Part shown: positions 1 to 12,007 of the stretch, one piece after another
Position numbering within the stretch: the stretch's first letter is position 1
How the letters are laid out: each line of letters starts with the position of its first letter
Assembly: GCA_014898415.1 (NCBI GenBank)
Contig: RCTD01000016.1
Location: forward strand, 434,001-498,000
From: Stromatinia cepivora
Lineage: Eukaryota > Ascomycota > Leotiomycetes > Helotiales > Sclerotiniaceae
Reading direction: 5' to 3'
DNA: 64,000 bases
Program-made: the position numbers and the translations under genes
The notes under the pieces: model-generated
What the model was told of the DNA's origin: nothing
The model's database searches: none
The model's input: the letters and a program-made list of their open reading frames with translations, nothing else

Positions 1-48
1 CTCCAGTTTAATCCATTCTGTTGCACACCGGAATATACTTCATCTCCA

Positions 49-1692
49 CTAATATTTATAGAAAGCCGCCATTTCTTCTTTCAAAGCCATGACCATCTTC
101 GAAAGATTTGTATACTCACGAAGGTTCATATCAAGAATCGATGAATATTCAATTGTGTCCTTCGGCTCGAGCATGTGCAATACCTTCATCGCCTTCCTAT
201 GGGAAGTGTTTAGCTGCTCAATAGTATTGATAAACTCGACCTCTTTCTCCGCCAAACCGATCATAGTCGATCTGATATCGGCGAGTTTGACAAGTTCCTT
301 CAAACACAAATAAGCGTCGGTTGTCATAAACACCGCTTGAATTTGGTCGATAAAGTCTCTTTGTTGTTGGCAGTAGCGGTCTCTAGGTCTGGAATCATTG
401 ATACTCGACTTTGTTGTGATGCCATTTGTGATCTCTTCGATCAGGTTCTCCAGTTGAGAAGCCATTTCACTAGTGAGAACGTTCTGTTGCAGTCGTTCGC
501 CTTGTTGTATAAAACCCAAAATTCGATTGATTCTTTCAGTGACAATATCGAGTTGCGACTTTTGTTGGTTGATCCAATCTTCGACGAGGGGATAGAGAGA
601 TTCGAATGTGTTGGAAATAAATTCGTACTCGTTCTCGGCTTCGGTATCGTTGGGAACATCTTCGCACTTATTGTCGGGTTCTTGGACTTTGGAACTAGGA
701 CCTTCGAAGGTGTTGTTAGAAAAACTCTCAGAAGAGTTTTCGAGGTTGTAGGTTTTATAGTGACGAAGTTCGGAGGTGTTCTGAAGGGCATGTGATCTAG
801 AATTCTCAAGCACAGTTTGTGAGGACCGCGCGGAGCTGAAACTTGCTACGGAGGGCATAACTGTGTCTAAGGGGGGCCTAAGGGTTATGGTAAGTTAGGG
901 CTAGCAAACTCTGTCAAGACTCTGAGAGAACATTTAGCTTACATTTCTACATTGATTCCCGTATTTTCATTGGTTGTAGGGGATCCTGATCTGCTGTATT
1001 CAGATGGAGGTGCCGGGGATGGTGATAATCCTCTGGTATCCACGTCAGCATCAATCAGAGCACTGTTAGTTTAGAATCAAGCTAGGAGTATACTTACGGT
1101 TGTGCCGGCCTTAAACTTCCGAATCTTCTTCCAAGGCTGGGCGTATCAGAGACTTTTTCTTTGCCATGTTTCGATGTAGTAGTCTCTCTGTATGACAATT
1201 AGCTTGATATGCGCGATAATCCCCCATTGCACCCACGATTCCACAAGAACAGTTTCTCGGCTCTTGAGATTATGCTCTGGCTGTAAGCAAATCGATCCAA
1301 GGTCTCGACCACTGCGATGGCGCTTCGCTGGTGATACTTGCTCTTTCTCGCTACTTGGCTTTCTGGTTAAAAGTATAAGCGACGTCAAAATTCACTTCAA
1401 TGCCCCGATCTTGTTTGCACAATTACCGAATTGGTGGAGTAAAATATGAGTTTTTCTCTACTTCGCAATGGTTGCGTTTGCGGGGACTGCAGGAGGAGGA
1501 TAGTTCTGCTGTTTGCTCTTCGACACTATTATGTTGAGACAAGTTAGTAAACTCATCTTGTGAAAATATACTGCACTGGATATTCTGGAAAAGTGGTGGT
1601 ACTCACTCCGAATCTTGTAAGATTTCTCTCACAGTGACGATAGGTTCTTTGTTTCTTACCGCAAGGTTCGAACTCCACTCCAATGCGTCCAT
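49..1692 (-). CDS. Unknown coiled-coil protein, multi-exon
   Basis: I do not recognise the family. The start codon at 1692 opens a protein beginning MDALEWSSNL. Exons that agree in phase are 1692-1607, 1525-1427, one starting at 1362, one ending at 1098, 1062-943 and 877-49. The junction between the exon starting at 1362 and the one ending at 1098 is not resolved; acceptor-like sites lie near 1190 and 1293. The middle is rich in Ser, Pro and basic residues (SPAKRHRSGRD, SPSPAPPSEYSRSG). The last exon, about 276 codons, is mostly helical with heptad-like stretches and no membrane segment or signal peptide. A 269-codon ORF from an internal ATG at 858 is only the 3' part, because the reading frame continues upstream through the acceptor at 878. 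A nuclear or cytoskeletal scaffold is possible but unproven. Confidence 0.6.
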
Positions 1693-2242
1693 TTTGTGGC
1701 GAATACTTGAATACTGAAGAATTAATATAGTATTTTAATGCTATAGTAAGCAAACGAAAAGAGGAATCATAGAAAGGCTTTTTTGAAGAAAGAAAGAGAA
1801 ATCTTGAGAGGTTCACAATATGGGAACAGGTGTAAGGGAGGGTAATGCTTAACACGTCTCGAAGTGGAAGGCAATTAGGGATATTCGTTCTTACCTTTCA
1901 GGACTTTACACCACTCTGATGAGATCTTAGCTACTATTTTACTTTCATGGGTGTTGATTGATTTCATGTCAATGCTTCATTGGTGCCCAAAAACTCAAAA
2001 GACGTATGTAGTGTCAAATGGCTTTCACGAAAAAGCCGAAGTGTATTTCTAGATAGTATATCCGTTCATTCAAGCATCAAGGAACGTCACAACAAAAATT
2101 TCTGAGTCTATCGCTCATCTGAACATAATATGATGATACTTGCCAAATGCTTTATTTAACCCACCTAACCGCTTTCGATAAATCGTTCGGTATGTGTCGG
2201 ACAATGTCATGTTGTTGAATATCATGCTAGTCATCTTGCTCC
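1693..2242. other. Intergenic, 0.55 kb
   Basis: Lies between the start of the coiled-coil gene and the 3' end of the catalase gene. It should hold the promoter of the former and the terminator of the latter. I see no further gene. Confidence 0.5.
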
Positions 2243-4069
2243 TCATAATGTCGACAAGTCCGCAATTCTTCTCTCTATTCTCATCGCCAAATCCTTATCA
2301 ACCCTCCTAAATATCTCTGCGATAGAAGTCAGCCACACATGCCTCATAGTTACCAACCACACAAGAAAAAACACAAGGCTTACCAATTGCCTCTCTCCTA
2401 ATTCTCTCTTCCTTAACATTGATCAAATTTCCCGCAACATTACCCACCAAATGTTCCTGTTGACCTTCCTGATTTCCAAGAACCTCTCTCCAAAAGTTCC
2501 TCGGCTGTACAAAATCATCGTCTACAACCTCACTCGTGAACGCGGTTACCTTTCCGCTCCAAAGTTCATGTTGAATATCATGCACAGCCTGAGTATTCCG
2601 ACTCGCAGGAGCGATTGGAACAAAACTTGATCGAACATAGTTTGGGTCTGGGCCATAGTTGCCGTTGATGGAAGAAAGTCCATCACGCTGATATGGCGTG
2701 TAGACAGGACAATGAGGAGCGTTGGATTGGAGTTGCTGATAATTTGTGCCGAGACGGTAGCGGGCGGCGTCTGGATATGAGAAAAGCCGGGCTTGAAGAA
2801 CTTTGAAAGGTAGGAATGGTTAGCGATGTTTATATGTGAAGGTGGGAGTGAAAACTTGCCTGGATCTGCAGATGGGGCGATACCTGGAACCATATTTGAA
2901 GGCGAGAAAGCGGCTTGTTCGATATCTGCAAAGAAATTGTTCGGCTACACGCAATCAGTGGACTGAGAATAGTAATAGGATAGAACTTTCTTACATTCCT
3001 ATTTAGGGTCATTTTACCAAAGGGCCTCAACGGAACATCGCTGTGTGGCCAGACCTTCGTCATATCGAACACATTCCAACGAAAAGATTCTGCGTCTTTG
3101 GGGTCCATCACTTGAACACTTGCTGTCCAGCTAGGAAACTCTCCACGCTCAATAGCATTAAAAAGATCCAACTTATGGTGATCTGGATTCGCACCTGAGA
3201 GTTTCTCTGCATCTGCGGCTGTATTGCTTTCCACTCCCTGGTTTGAAATGAAGTGGAATCGTACATACTTGAAAGTACCATCTTGCTTGGTGAATTTGTA
3301 AGTATGGCCGCTGTACGCGTTCAAATTACGTAGTGAAGCAGGAGTCCCTCGATCTGAGAAGAGATACATGATTTGATGAGTTCCTTCCGGATTATTGTTG
3401 TGGAAGTCCCAGAACATGTCAGCATCCGGGGCATTGGTTTGCGGGTGACGTTTGTGGGATCGATTCAGGGAAGGGAATTTGATAGGATCGCGAATGAAGA
3501 ATACAGGAGTATTATTGAAGACAAAATCTTGGTTTCCTTCCTCGGTGTAAAACTTCATGGCATACCCTCGTACATCTCGTACTACATCTGGACAGCCTTT
3601 CTCGCCTCCTACCGTGGATATGCGCACCATGCAAGGAGTTTTCTTTCCTATGCCATTTAAGAAGGCTGCTGAAGTCAAGTCTGAGATGTCATGAGTAAGT
3701 TCAAATTCGCCAAAAGCGCCGGCTGCTTGAGCATGGACTACTCTGTAATTTGTTAGTGACTGATTTCAAATTTCGTTGCGATACATACCTCTCTGGGATT
3801 CTTTCTCGAGCAAAATGTGCAAGTGTTTCGATTAGTTGTGTATCTTGCAATAGCATAAGACCTCCTAAGCCGAAAGTGTTTAATCGCACGGAAGTAGTTG
3901 GGTCGGCAACCGGTACTCCTAAAACAGGTTAATCTTATAATATTCAGTAAAGATCCATGGACGAAGTACCTTCGGCTAAAGTGTAAACAGGTCTTTCAGG
4001 GGAACCAAGCTGTGCAGGGCGTCAGTTTTGGCCGAGATAGGTCATTTGATTTCAAACCTTTGATGCCAT
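2243..4069 (-). CDS. Catalase (small-subunit, haem-dependent)
   Basis: Decomposes hydrogen peroxide to water and oxygen using haem. Seven exons (4069-4058, 4009-3970, 3918-3789, 3742-2995, 2944-2860, 2791-2384, 2316-2243) sum to 1497 nt, 498 aa. Family signatures: RERIPERVVHAQ with the catalytic His at the exon 3/4 join, FGEFELTHDISD, the NNTPVFFIRDP block with the distal Asn region, and the proximal haem-ligand stretch RLFSYPDAARYRLG. The length fits small-subunit fungal catalases; the C-terminal flavodoxin-like domain of large-subunit forms is absent. There is no signal peptide, so it is cytosolic or peroxisomal; the C-terminus ends STL, not a canonical SKL signal. The first exon is only four codons. 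The intron 2859-2792 begins GC rather than GT and must be removed to restore the haem-ligand region. Confidence 0.93.
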
Positions 4070-6032
4070 TTCGTTAAGTGTAACTGTGAATTATGATATT
4101 GAAATGAAGTATGAATGAGAATCTTTTAGTACAGAAACTGATTAATTGAAATTTGATGCTTCAGTTTTTATTCATGGACAAAAGAGCTAGATATACTCTA
4201 TAGTAATCGTAAACCTGTATGTGAGCTGCACATCAACAAATGCGAGCGTACTGGCGTTCAGTTCTCTGAATGCGTCATACATCAATATGTATAGATCATA
4301 CAAGGCCTACTCAGCCAATAAATGATTACCTGCTTGCACAGCATAATTGGAGGCCTCAAATCAGAAATGCTGAATAAAAAGCTTAACACATGCAGCAAAG
4401 CAGGAAGATGCGATTAATAATCAGATATTCATGCTGTACATATCGGATTGACGGAAAACTTTCCATTCTGTGATACAGGAACAAGAAACCTCATGAAAAT
4501 AGAACGTATAGCAAAGAACGGAGTTCTTAGATTGGCAGTGCACTATAGTTCTGTCTAATCCATCCATTGAGACATGTGCATCATGTATTCTGCCTGGCAA
4601 TAAAGCTATTCAACAAGTGATAAAACTACCAAGCCAATGATGCGCTGTGTTACACTACACCAGACGAGACGAGCGGGGAAATTCGGCATGAGAACCAGCA
4701 ACATCGGAAAGTTGCCGAATCTTCAAATTCGGAATTCTTACATGCTGTGCTTCTCCGATTGTTCTCCGAAATGAACCGAACTTGCACCTAAACCTTGATC
4801 GAACGTCAGATTTGTTTGTGAAATGTTACCGACATAGATTCATTGCTGCATAGCATGGGGAAAAGAGTACACTTTTTGTTGCATATCGTGGTGAAGTATG
4901 ATGAAAGTGGCATGTACTTCAATGCGTATGGCGGGAAACGTGTGAGTTACTATTGGCTCTCTTCCTTCCACTAACCGTATCAGTTGCATTTTTTTGCTGA
5001 TCTAACACCGTAGTAGGTAGATTGGGCTAAAGCTCAATTCAGCTGTAGCCAGCGATCCCGACTACAGAAGTCCACGCATTGAAGGGCATCAGTATGCACG
5101 TAAGTGTAGCCTATTTTCCCACACTAAACTGTACAGAAAAGTCTGGATTCTTTGTACTGAAGCTGTTGATAATGTTCCTTACTTTGTTTTTGTCAAAAGA
5201 TGATAATATTCGGACTTTCTGGGGAAAGAATATTCCTCGACTGGAGATAAACACGTAATGGGTCAGGAGTACATGTATTCTACTGTTTGTAGGGTCTCTC
5301 TGCAGTGTTTCACTGCATTGTGTCTAAATGCATGCATGTTGCCATTCAACTCTTCAGGGAGTGCTTTCAAGGAAAGGATCAACCATTCTACATACTCGAA
5401 TAACAACGAACATATACGATACTTGTTATCCTTGCCGTTCCCCTCGCCGTCGCTATCTCTGCTGTCATACTTTAGTATCGTGGTTTACCTCTTTGAGATT
5501 TTCTCAGCGCAGAAATTTGACGACGAGCAATCCCAGTTGAGCGAGATTGAATAGTGCTCTAATAGTGTCGCTGAATTGTGACAAATGCTTTGACATATCG
5601 CCACAAGTGTTGTTTGATCATACAAGGCATCATTCTACGCGATCTACGCAGGTTGTATCACAATGAAGGCTTTAACATGCATATTCTTCCAGGTTCAGAA
5701 AGCCCCCACTATGGTCATGAGAACCCAAAAGTAATAATGGTTAATTAATAATCAACCTACTTGGGTAGTAATCCAGGTCATTCTACCATGCAGGAGAAGC
5801 GAGGTGGGGGTAGCGAGCTCCCCGGATTTTGATTCGGATTGCATTGGGCAAGCGTCGGGCGTGATGTGTCGGTATGTTTGCGGGGTCATGATACTGGAAG
5901 AAGTCACAGGCTTCACACAGCCAAGGCTTCATGTTCAAAAAAAGATATAAAACAAGACTTCCTTTCATCTTATTTCTTCAACTCATCACTTCACTATACA
6001 ATTCCAAAACGACAGTCACTTCCCAACGATGA
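4070..6032. other. Long intergenic region upstream of catalase
   Basis: Nearly 2 kb with no supportable gene; the ORFs present have no homology I recognise. An inverted repeat CCGAAT-N6-ATTCGG lies at 4715-4732, about 0.65 kb upstream of the catalase start, with further ATTCGG/CCGAA copies nearby (4681, 4767). CCG/CGG half-sites are typical of Zn(II)2Cys6 regulators, but no regulator can be named. A TATA-like GATATAAAA sits at about 5944-5952, followed by CT-rich leader-like sequence that runs into the next ORF. Confidence 0.4.
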
Positions 6033-6668
6033 TATTTTCGATGCAGAGATGCACGGATTAGTTCGCTGTATAACGCTATTTACAAAGGTGTCCGTACGCG
6101 ATGTAGATCCGCTCTTTTCCTCGAAGGAAAACCAAATATTACCATTCTCGACCGCACGCATACCAAACAGATAATCATTGAAGATGGAGCCGCCACGGTA
6201 ATTGTAGTAATTACACAAAAAGGCAAAGAATTAAGCATCCGAGCAAAAAAAGGAAATAGTCGTCTCGTCTGGAGTATTCGAGACCCCCAAACTCCTCTTT
6301 TTTTCCGGTATTGGTCCAGTCGAAGAAGTCTCTACCCGTGGAATTACGTCAAAGTCGAATCCCAACACATTGGAAAAGGATCTCATCGAAAACCCCATCA
6401 TGCCCCCCATGTCTTCAAACTAAAAGATGGCCTAGGACTTGAGGACCATGTTTTACGAGCCGGTCCGCAATACGATGGCGCTATTTCCGCCTACCGAAAG
6501 AATAAGAGTGGTCTTTTAAGCAGTAGTCTATTAAGCGGCAGTCTTCTCGAAGTTGTCGCACTCCCTCGTATCGATCAAATTCTCACTACAAACAAGGAAT
6601 GTACCGCTGCCAAGAAAGCCAACAATGATACCGACCTCTCTGAACAGGACAACCAGACTTTGAAATAA
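6033..6668 (+). pseudogene. ATG-less 212-codon ORF, probably frameshifted gene
   Basis: An open frame of about 211 codons ending in TAA at 6668 has no in-frame ATG. It reads like a real protein (ITILDRTHTKQIIIEDGAA, FFRYWSSRRSLYPWNYVKVE) and is basic and beta-rich; I do not recognise the family. A TATA-like box and a pyrimidine-rich leader precede an ATG at 6029, but that ATG is in another frame and stops after ten codons. A one-base change between about 6041 and 6060 would join it to the long frame. It is either a frameshifted gene, an assembly error, or a gene with an unseen upstream exon. Confidence 0.45.
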
Positions 6669-6870
6669 ATCCGTCCCTATGTTTAGCTATACCTTATTCC
6701 TGCACCATCTGCTGGATCTTGGCTCACGACTTACTGCGTCCTCTTTCTCGCAACGACTATGTCAAACCTAATTGTACCAATCCTCTCGAGCAACCGTATA
6801 TTAACCTAAATATTCTCCAATGATTTGGATCTCGTTGCTTCGCGTGAAGAATGCCGACATCTTGATTATA

Positions 6871-7514
6871 TTATAACAAATCTTCTTTTCCAGGACCATG
6901 TTCAGCCACTAGCTTTACCAACTCGAGACTCTCTAAGTCAATAGCAGTCCCTAAATATTTACAAAGATTATCCAAATCTCGTGCTTCTAAATCCAGCCGG
7001 GCAATATTTACATATCTCATCGAGATAGCTTGGTCTAATGCACATATTTATTGAGCATCAACTAGGTCAAGGCGTTGCAGAGCACACCGAGCTACAAAGT
7101 TGAGACCTAACTGTGCAGCGATCATTAACTGTTTGAATATATAATGAGCCTTCACCTTCAAGATTATAGGCATACCATTGAATCTTCATCCAATATTTAA
7201 AAGCTAGATAGCTGGTAGTAAGTCTTAAATATTCTGTAAATGGCTTCGTGCATTATAATTAGCGAGTCATGATCCACCTTCGTCCATCGCATATGCATCA
7301 ACAAATTATTGGAGGCATGAACAACAAATAAGTAATCCGGCAAAGTATAACAAGAGACAATGTCTCCATCCATCAGAGATTCTTTCTCATACAAAAATTG
7401 GAACCAGTCTCGACGAGACATATATAATGCAGATACGTCAAGCTCAAAATCGTAAAAAAGGAGATAGTTAACACGGATTTTATTCAACAATATATGAGCC
7501 TCGGATAGGTACAC
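6871..7514 (-). pseudogene. Decayed gene of unknown family
   Basis: Three overlapping stretches of protein-like sequence on the minus strand are separated by stops and frameshifts. The first (7514-7197) is a 105-codon frame with no ATG start. A second (about 7170-7050) reads KAHYIFKQLMIAAQLGLNFV and then LQRLDLVDAQ before a TAA. The same frame resumes immediately as ICALDQAISMRYVNIARLDL and runs to a stop at 6871. The Leu-rich helical character resembles the C-terminal half of fungal BTB or F-box type proteins, but I cannot name the family. The stop after DAQ leaves the frame intact on both sides, which is typical of a recent nonsense change. Confidence 0.5.
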
Positions 7515-7684
7515 AGAGTTCTTCCGTGAAAGCTTCGGATTCTTAAATCGTGCCTCGATGCTGATAATTAAAATGAACGATCTATCTGATAGATGAGATA
7601 TATTTTTGAGTGATCGATGTGTATAGTGACAAAAAGAGCACGATTATAAAATTCAATATTAGTTTTCAAAAAATTATTATTTTT

Positions 7685-7732
7685 AATACTATTTTCAATA
7701 CTATTTTCAATACTATTTTCAATACTATATTC
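7685..7732. repeat. 12-bp tandem repeat, four copies
   Basis: AATACTATTTTC is repeated three times exactly and once with one change. AT-rich simple sequence continues to about 7810 and is followed by an 11-base C run at 7825-7835. Confidence 0.9.
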
Positions 7733-8777
7733 AATATTTTTTCCAATATCATTTTTCAAAAAATGAATATTATTTTTCCAACATTATTTCCAAATAACAT
7801 TTTTCAAAAATACCAATATTATTTCCCCCCCCCCCAAAAATTCAAGATTATATATCTCAACATGAATGCTCAATACTAAGAAATGAATAATTACAAAACC
7901 CATCAATCCCCTCACTCACTTCGCCAACTCCAAATCTATCAAATACATACATTCATCTACCATCCATCTAAAACCCAAATAACCCCCCTCCCCTCCCTCA
8001 CTTTCCATAGCCACACCACACCCCCTTTTCCCTTCATCATACAAGTCTCAGGCATCAAAAATATCACACAGACACAAAACAATCGAGCTATTCATTTATT
8101 CATTTATCTACTATCTCACAACAATTCACACCCAGTGACCCCAACCCCTCGACCCTCACCCCTCACCCCTCACCCCTTCCCAGCCAAAAACCAGTCAGGT
8201 AGCTAGACCATCCCCCTCCTCTTCCCCCTCTCTATCTCCACATCCACACAAATCCACCTATACAAAAAACCATACACACCAAAACCAGCACTCAATTATG
8301 TCCTGCAAGTAGCTCCCCTCCAAGTAGCTCCCCATATTTCTTTCCTTCTTTCCATATGTAAAATCATTATCATAGTCATATATCTCATTTGCTATTTTAT
8401 CTTCTCTTCTCATTCATCCCATTCATCTTATTCATCTTCCAATTGAACTAAACCATTTTGAATGAACGACCTCCACCATCCATCTATCATGCAATGCAAA
8501 TGCAGCCATACCATCCTTCCATGCTTCCATGCCAAAACCATCCAACCGGTCGTAAATTTTAGAAAAATCTCAATCCCAAATCCCAAATACAATCCAAGTC
8601 CAGTCCAAAATTGGAGTTCTTTGTCGCCATACCATAATCTGCTGTCCATTTCTATGCTAAATTTTCCGCTTCATTTTCATTTCGTTTTCGTTCCCATTTT
8701 CATAAATCATAAAACATCAAACCCGCATACTCCACCGCTACCTCCAATATCTCCCCCCTCTCTCCACCCCCAATACA
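7733..8777. other. Intergenic, pyrimidine-rich, 3' flank
   Basis: Strongly C/T-rich on the plus strand with short direct repeats (CCCTCACCC around 8150-8180). It is downstream of the minus-strand gene ending at 8778 and probably contains its 3' UTR and terminator. ORFs here are low-complexity artefacts. Confidence 0.45.
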
Positions 8778-11700
8778 CTAATGCATCCTCTCCTTCAAAA
8801 CCACCACCGCCGCCCACCCCTGACAACACTTCGTACTCATACCATGTCCACACCAAGGACAACTAACCCTCGTACTAACCACGCCACTAACCCCCAATCC
8901 CTCATCCTTAACCACCGCCTCCGGTTTCGCCATACACTCATAAAGTTTACTCGGCAAATCATGAAAATAATTGCATCCACAACAGATAACAAACACTTTC
9001 GCCATTGGTTCAATACCACCTTGTCCATTGCTATGAAGACTTTGAGCTGAGGATGCTGCGATTTGGTGCGCCGAGGAGGAACGAGGTCCTTTTCTGGGAG
9101 GAATGGCGAGACGCGCCGAGCGGAGATATTGGCTACTTTCGTTGTTGTTGTCTTTTTCTGAGGAGCTGGAATTTCCGTTTGAATTAGATGATTCACCTCC
9201 GTTCAGAGCGGGCAATGACATGAGTGAGTTTTTCGAATCGTTATACTGCGCGTAAGCAGATGCGGATGCAGATTCTCGTCTTCCTTTTCCGACATTTCCA
9301 TTTCCAGACACATTATCCCCTTCACTTGTTTGTCGCTTACCCTGACCCTTTCGTGGACGTAATGGTTGATGTTTAAGCTTGGGGAGGAAATTCAAAGTAT
9401 TTTGCAGTGCAGTAGTTGATGACGATTTACTCAAACTGAGTCTCCGTTGAAGCTCTGCAACTCCCGCTTCTGTATTGGGGTCCGCAGAAGCTAAAGATGC
9501 ATGAGGATTTGTAGACTGTGCTGCAGGAGCTGCCTCATCATTTAGGGTAGTAGTATTGCCATCTTCATCTTTGAGTCTGATAGGAAGGGGAGTCTGATTC
9601 CAAGAATCCTGGACTTTGTGATTTTGGCGAGATGCGGTATCATGACTGGATATAATATGACCCTTCTGCGATTGTGGTCTCGAGACTGCTGGAGTCGTGA
9701 TATTCGATTGTTCATCGAAACTCAAATATTCCTCACTTGATCCGGTGAAAGACCTAGAGCTGGATCTTCGATCCTTCTTTTGTCGACGAGGTGAGGTTAC
9801 ATTAGCCGTCTGCGGAGAGAGTTTCTCATGCGATGCTGGGTTGGCTTCTGGTGGTGATAATGTTATCGGAGACAAATACTCGGATTCTGATACTCTTCGA
9901 CCAGATTGACTTGGCAGTGCAGACCTGCTATCAAATCCATCGGTGCGTGGCGAAAGAGTGGACTGTGGGCGTAGCTTTTTGAGAGGTGCGTCCAGATGAG
10001 AAGTTTGTAGAGAAGGCGAGTTTGTTGCAGATAAATGTTTACCAAATGTGGTCGTTGTAGCATCCTTGACATCTTTTGGTTGAGGCAATAATGGACTCGG
10101 GTATAAAGATGTTTCTTGTAGGTCCCGCCTGGAAAACATACCCTCCTCTGGTTGTATGCTGCTTTGGGATGCTTGTGCAGTGAGCTTAAACCCTGGAGGC
10201 GCGCCTTCACTGTCAAGGAATGAACGAAAATTTTCTCCATTCTCTGCTGATTCCGGATCGTTTCTAGCTCCAGAAACTGGCTTACTACGACCATTTGCAT
10301 TATGGATTGATGGTGTTCTTCTCATGATTTCCTTTTTCGGAGCGGCGTTCAATTCAATGTCGTGCGATGAGCTACTTTGATCTCGTTGTTTGCCGTGTCG
10401 CTTTTGCTTGGGGAAATATTCGTTATTTTCAGAGTTGACAGCTTCAGGAGTATCGAAATTCTGAAAATACAAAGGCTCTTGTGCTTCTTGAGTTGATGGT
10501 TGATGTTTTTCCAAGCCAAATCTAAATCCTGGAGATGGAGAAGCAGCATGCAATTGAGGCTTAGCCTTATTCACCGTTGACTCGGTAATATGATCTGGTC
10601 TGAAGTTTTCGCTCGGCTTTCTGGCTCGTGGATTTCTACTCATGATTGGCTCTAGACCACCCGAGGGTTGTTTACTGGGCTCCGGTTCTGTCAGAGTATG
10701 GGGACTAGAAGAGTCCTCACTTTGAGATTTCGTTGGTAATTCGACAGCGGGTGAACTAGTCCCTGAAGAACTCAACAGGTCCAATGTGCGATATCGAGAG
10801 TTCTCAAGTGAGATGGGTGGCCGACTTTGACTGGATTTGTTACTGTGACCAGCTGTTCTACTATTTGAGGATTTTCCGTCTCGAGGTTCGTTTTGGGCTT
10901 GATTCTCATTAGATTGTTGTAATTTTAAGCCTCCTATGAATCCTGATGAGGTTGGAGAGTTCGAGATGGACTGGGTTCGTGGTGTCGCAGATGCAGATAC
11001 GCTGGTGGACCTGGACCTGGATCTAAAAGAAGACATAAGCTTCTTGAGTCCAAGATCCAAACTCGTTCGCCTTGATCGTCTTCCATCATCGGGATCAGGA
11101 CTCAATTGTATTATTTCTGGAGTAACTGGGACTGCAGGCTCAGAGTTGGCTCGGCCCATTGGAACTGCGGGAACTGTTTTACTTGGGCGCTTGTTGGTTG
11201 GAGGCGTCTTGCTCAATCGACCTTTTTGTTTTTGTGCCGCGGCTCGGGTCTCCTTTTCGGTCTTTTCTTTTTCTTTCTTTAACCGCTCCTCTTCCTTCTT
11301 GCGCAGATCTTGTGCTTCTTTCCTCGCTATTCTTCTTTGCTTGCCATCACCACCATCCCAAGCAGGCGACCGACATATCGAGGATGCATCAGAATCGTCT
11401 GCATCTGCTTCAACTTCCGGAGACCTCTCCTTTACCGGCTCAATTAAAACTACATTTTTAGATGTTTTGGTTTTCGTCTCAGGCTTTTCGGAACTCTGCG
11501 TGGGAGGTATCGCAACGGATAATGTTGGAGCAGTCATTGCTCGTTCTGATTGTCTGAATGGGGTAGGACGTTCGGGAGGAGGCGCACAGGTATATACATT
11601 AGGAACACTCGGACGTCTTTCGCGAAAGAAGGTATTACGCATCGGTTGACTGACTGTCGTTGTCGAGGCTTGCATGCGCTGCAGCTAGTTCATGTATGTT

Positions 11701-12007
11701 AGGCAATATCTATCACTTGGCCCATGTGAGGTATTGTTTGCGTACCTTGTTCTTCTTCTCTAAATCGAGCATGCGTTGGAGTGTGTTTCTCCGTGCTGCT
11801 TCCGAACGGCCATGTTTCTCTTTCTCCTTGGAATTCATTTCGAGATAGTACCTGAATTAAAATGTGATAGATGATTAATAAAGTACAGGGTTATTGAGGT
11901 GCTTGATACATTTGAGCTATTGGGCGCAGCTCAGTGGTGACTCCGGGTAGTGAATGTTGGTATCGAGTTGTAAGATGGTGATTCGAGATTATCTGGTGAG
12001 CAAAGAT
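8778..12007 (-). CDS. Large disordered protein with Cys-rich C-terminal domain
   Basis: Exons 12007-11910, 11851-11746 and 11684-8778 join in phase across canonical introns. The first exon's true start was not found: the frame is open only to the acceptor at 12008, so a further 5' exon is likely. If there is none, translation would begin at the junction Met or at MNSKEKEKHG. The N-terminal part (ISNHHLTTRYQHSLPGVTTE, then a charged KEKHGRSEAARRNTLQRM helix) looks conserved. About 850 residues of Ser/Pro/Gln-rich disordered sequence follow. The last 80 residues contain a CCGC cluster, CPWCGHGMS and a CC pair, suggesting a zinc-binding fold. I believe similar proteins are widespread in ascomycetes but I know of no assigned function. 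A basic coiled coil lies near residues 130-160 of the last exon. Confidence 0.75.

Noticed and set aside
1660..1680. GGTTCGA-like sequence reminiscent of a tRNA T-arm
   Set aside because: It lies inside the first exon of the coiled-coil gene and no matching acceptor stem or anticodon arm was found.
5258..5554. 98-codon plus-strand ORF in the catalase upstream region
   Set aside because: No recognisable motif, overlapping frame of similar length, no splice or leader context.
7610..8206. ORFs through the AT repeat and C-rich stretch
   Set aside because: Translations mirror the simple repeats and have low-complexity composition.
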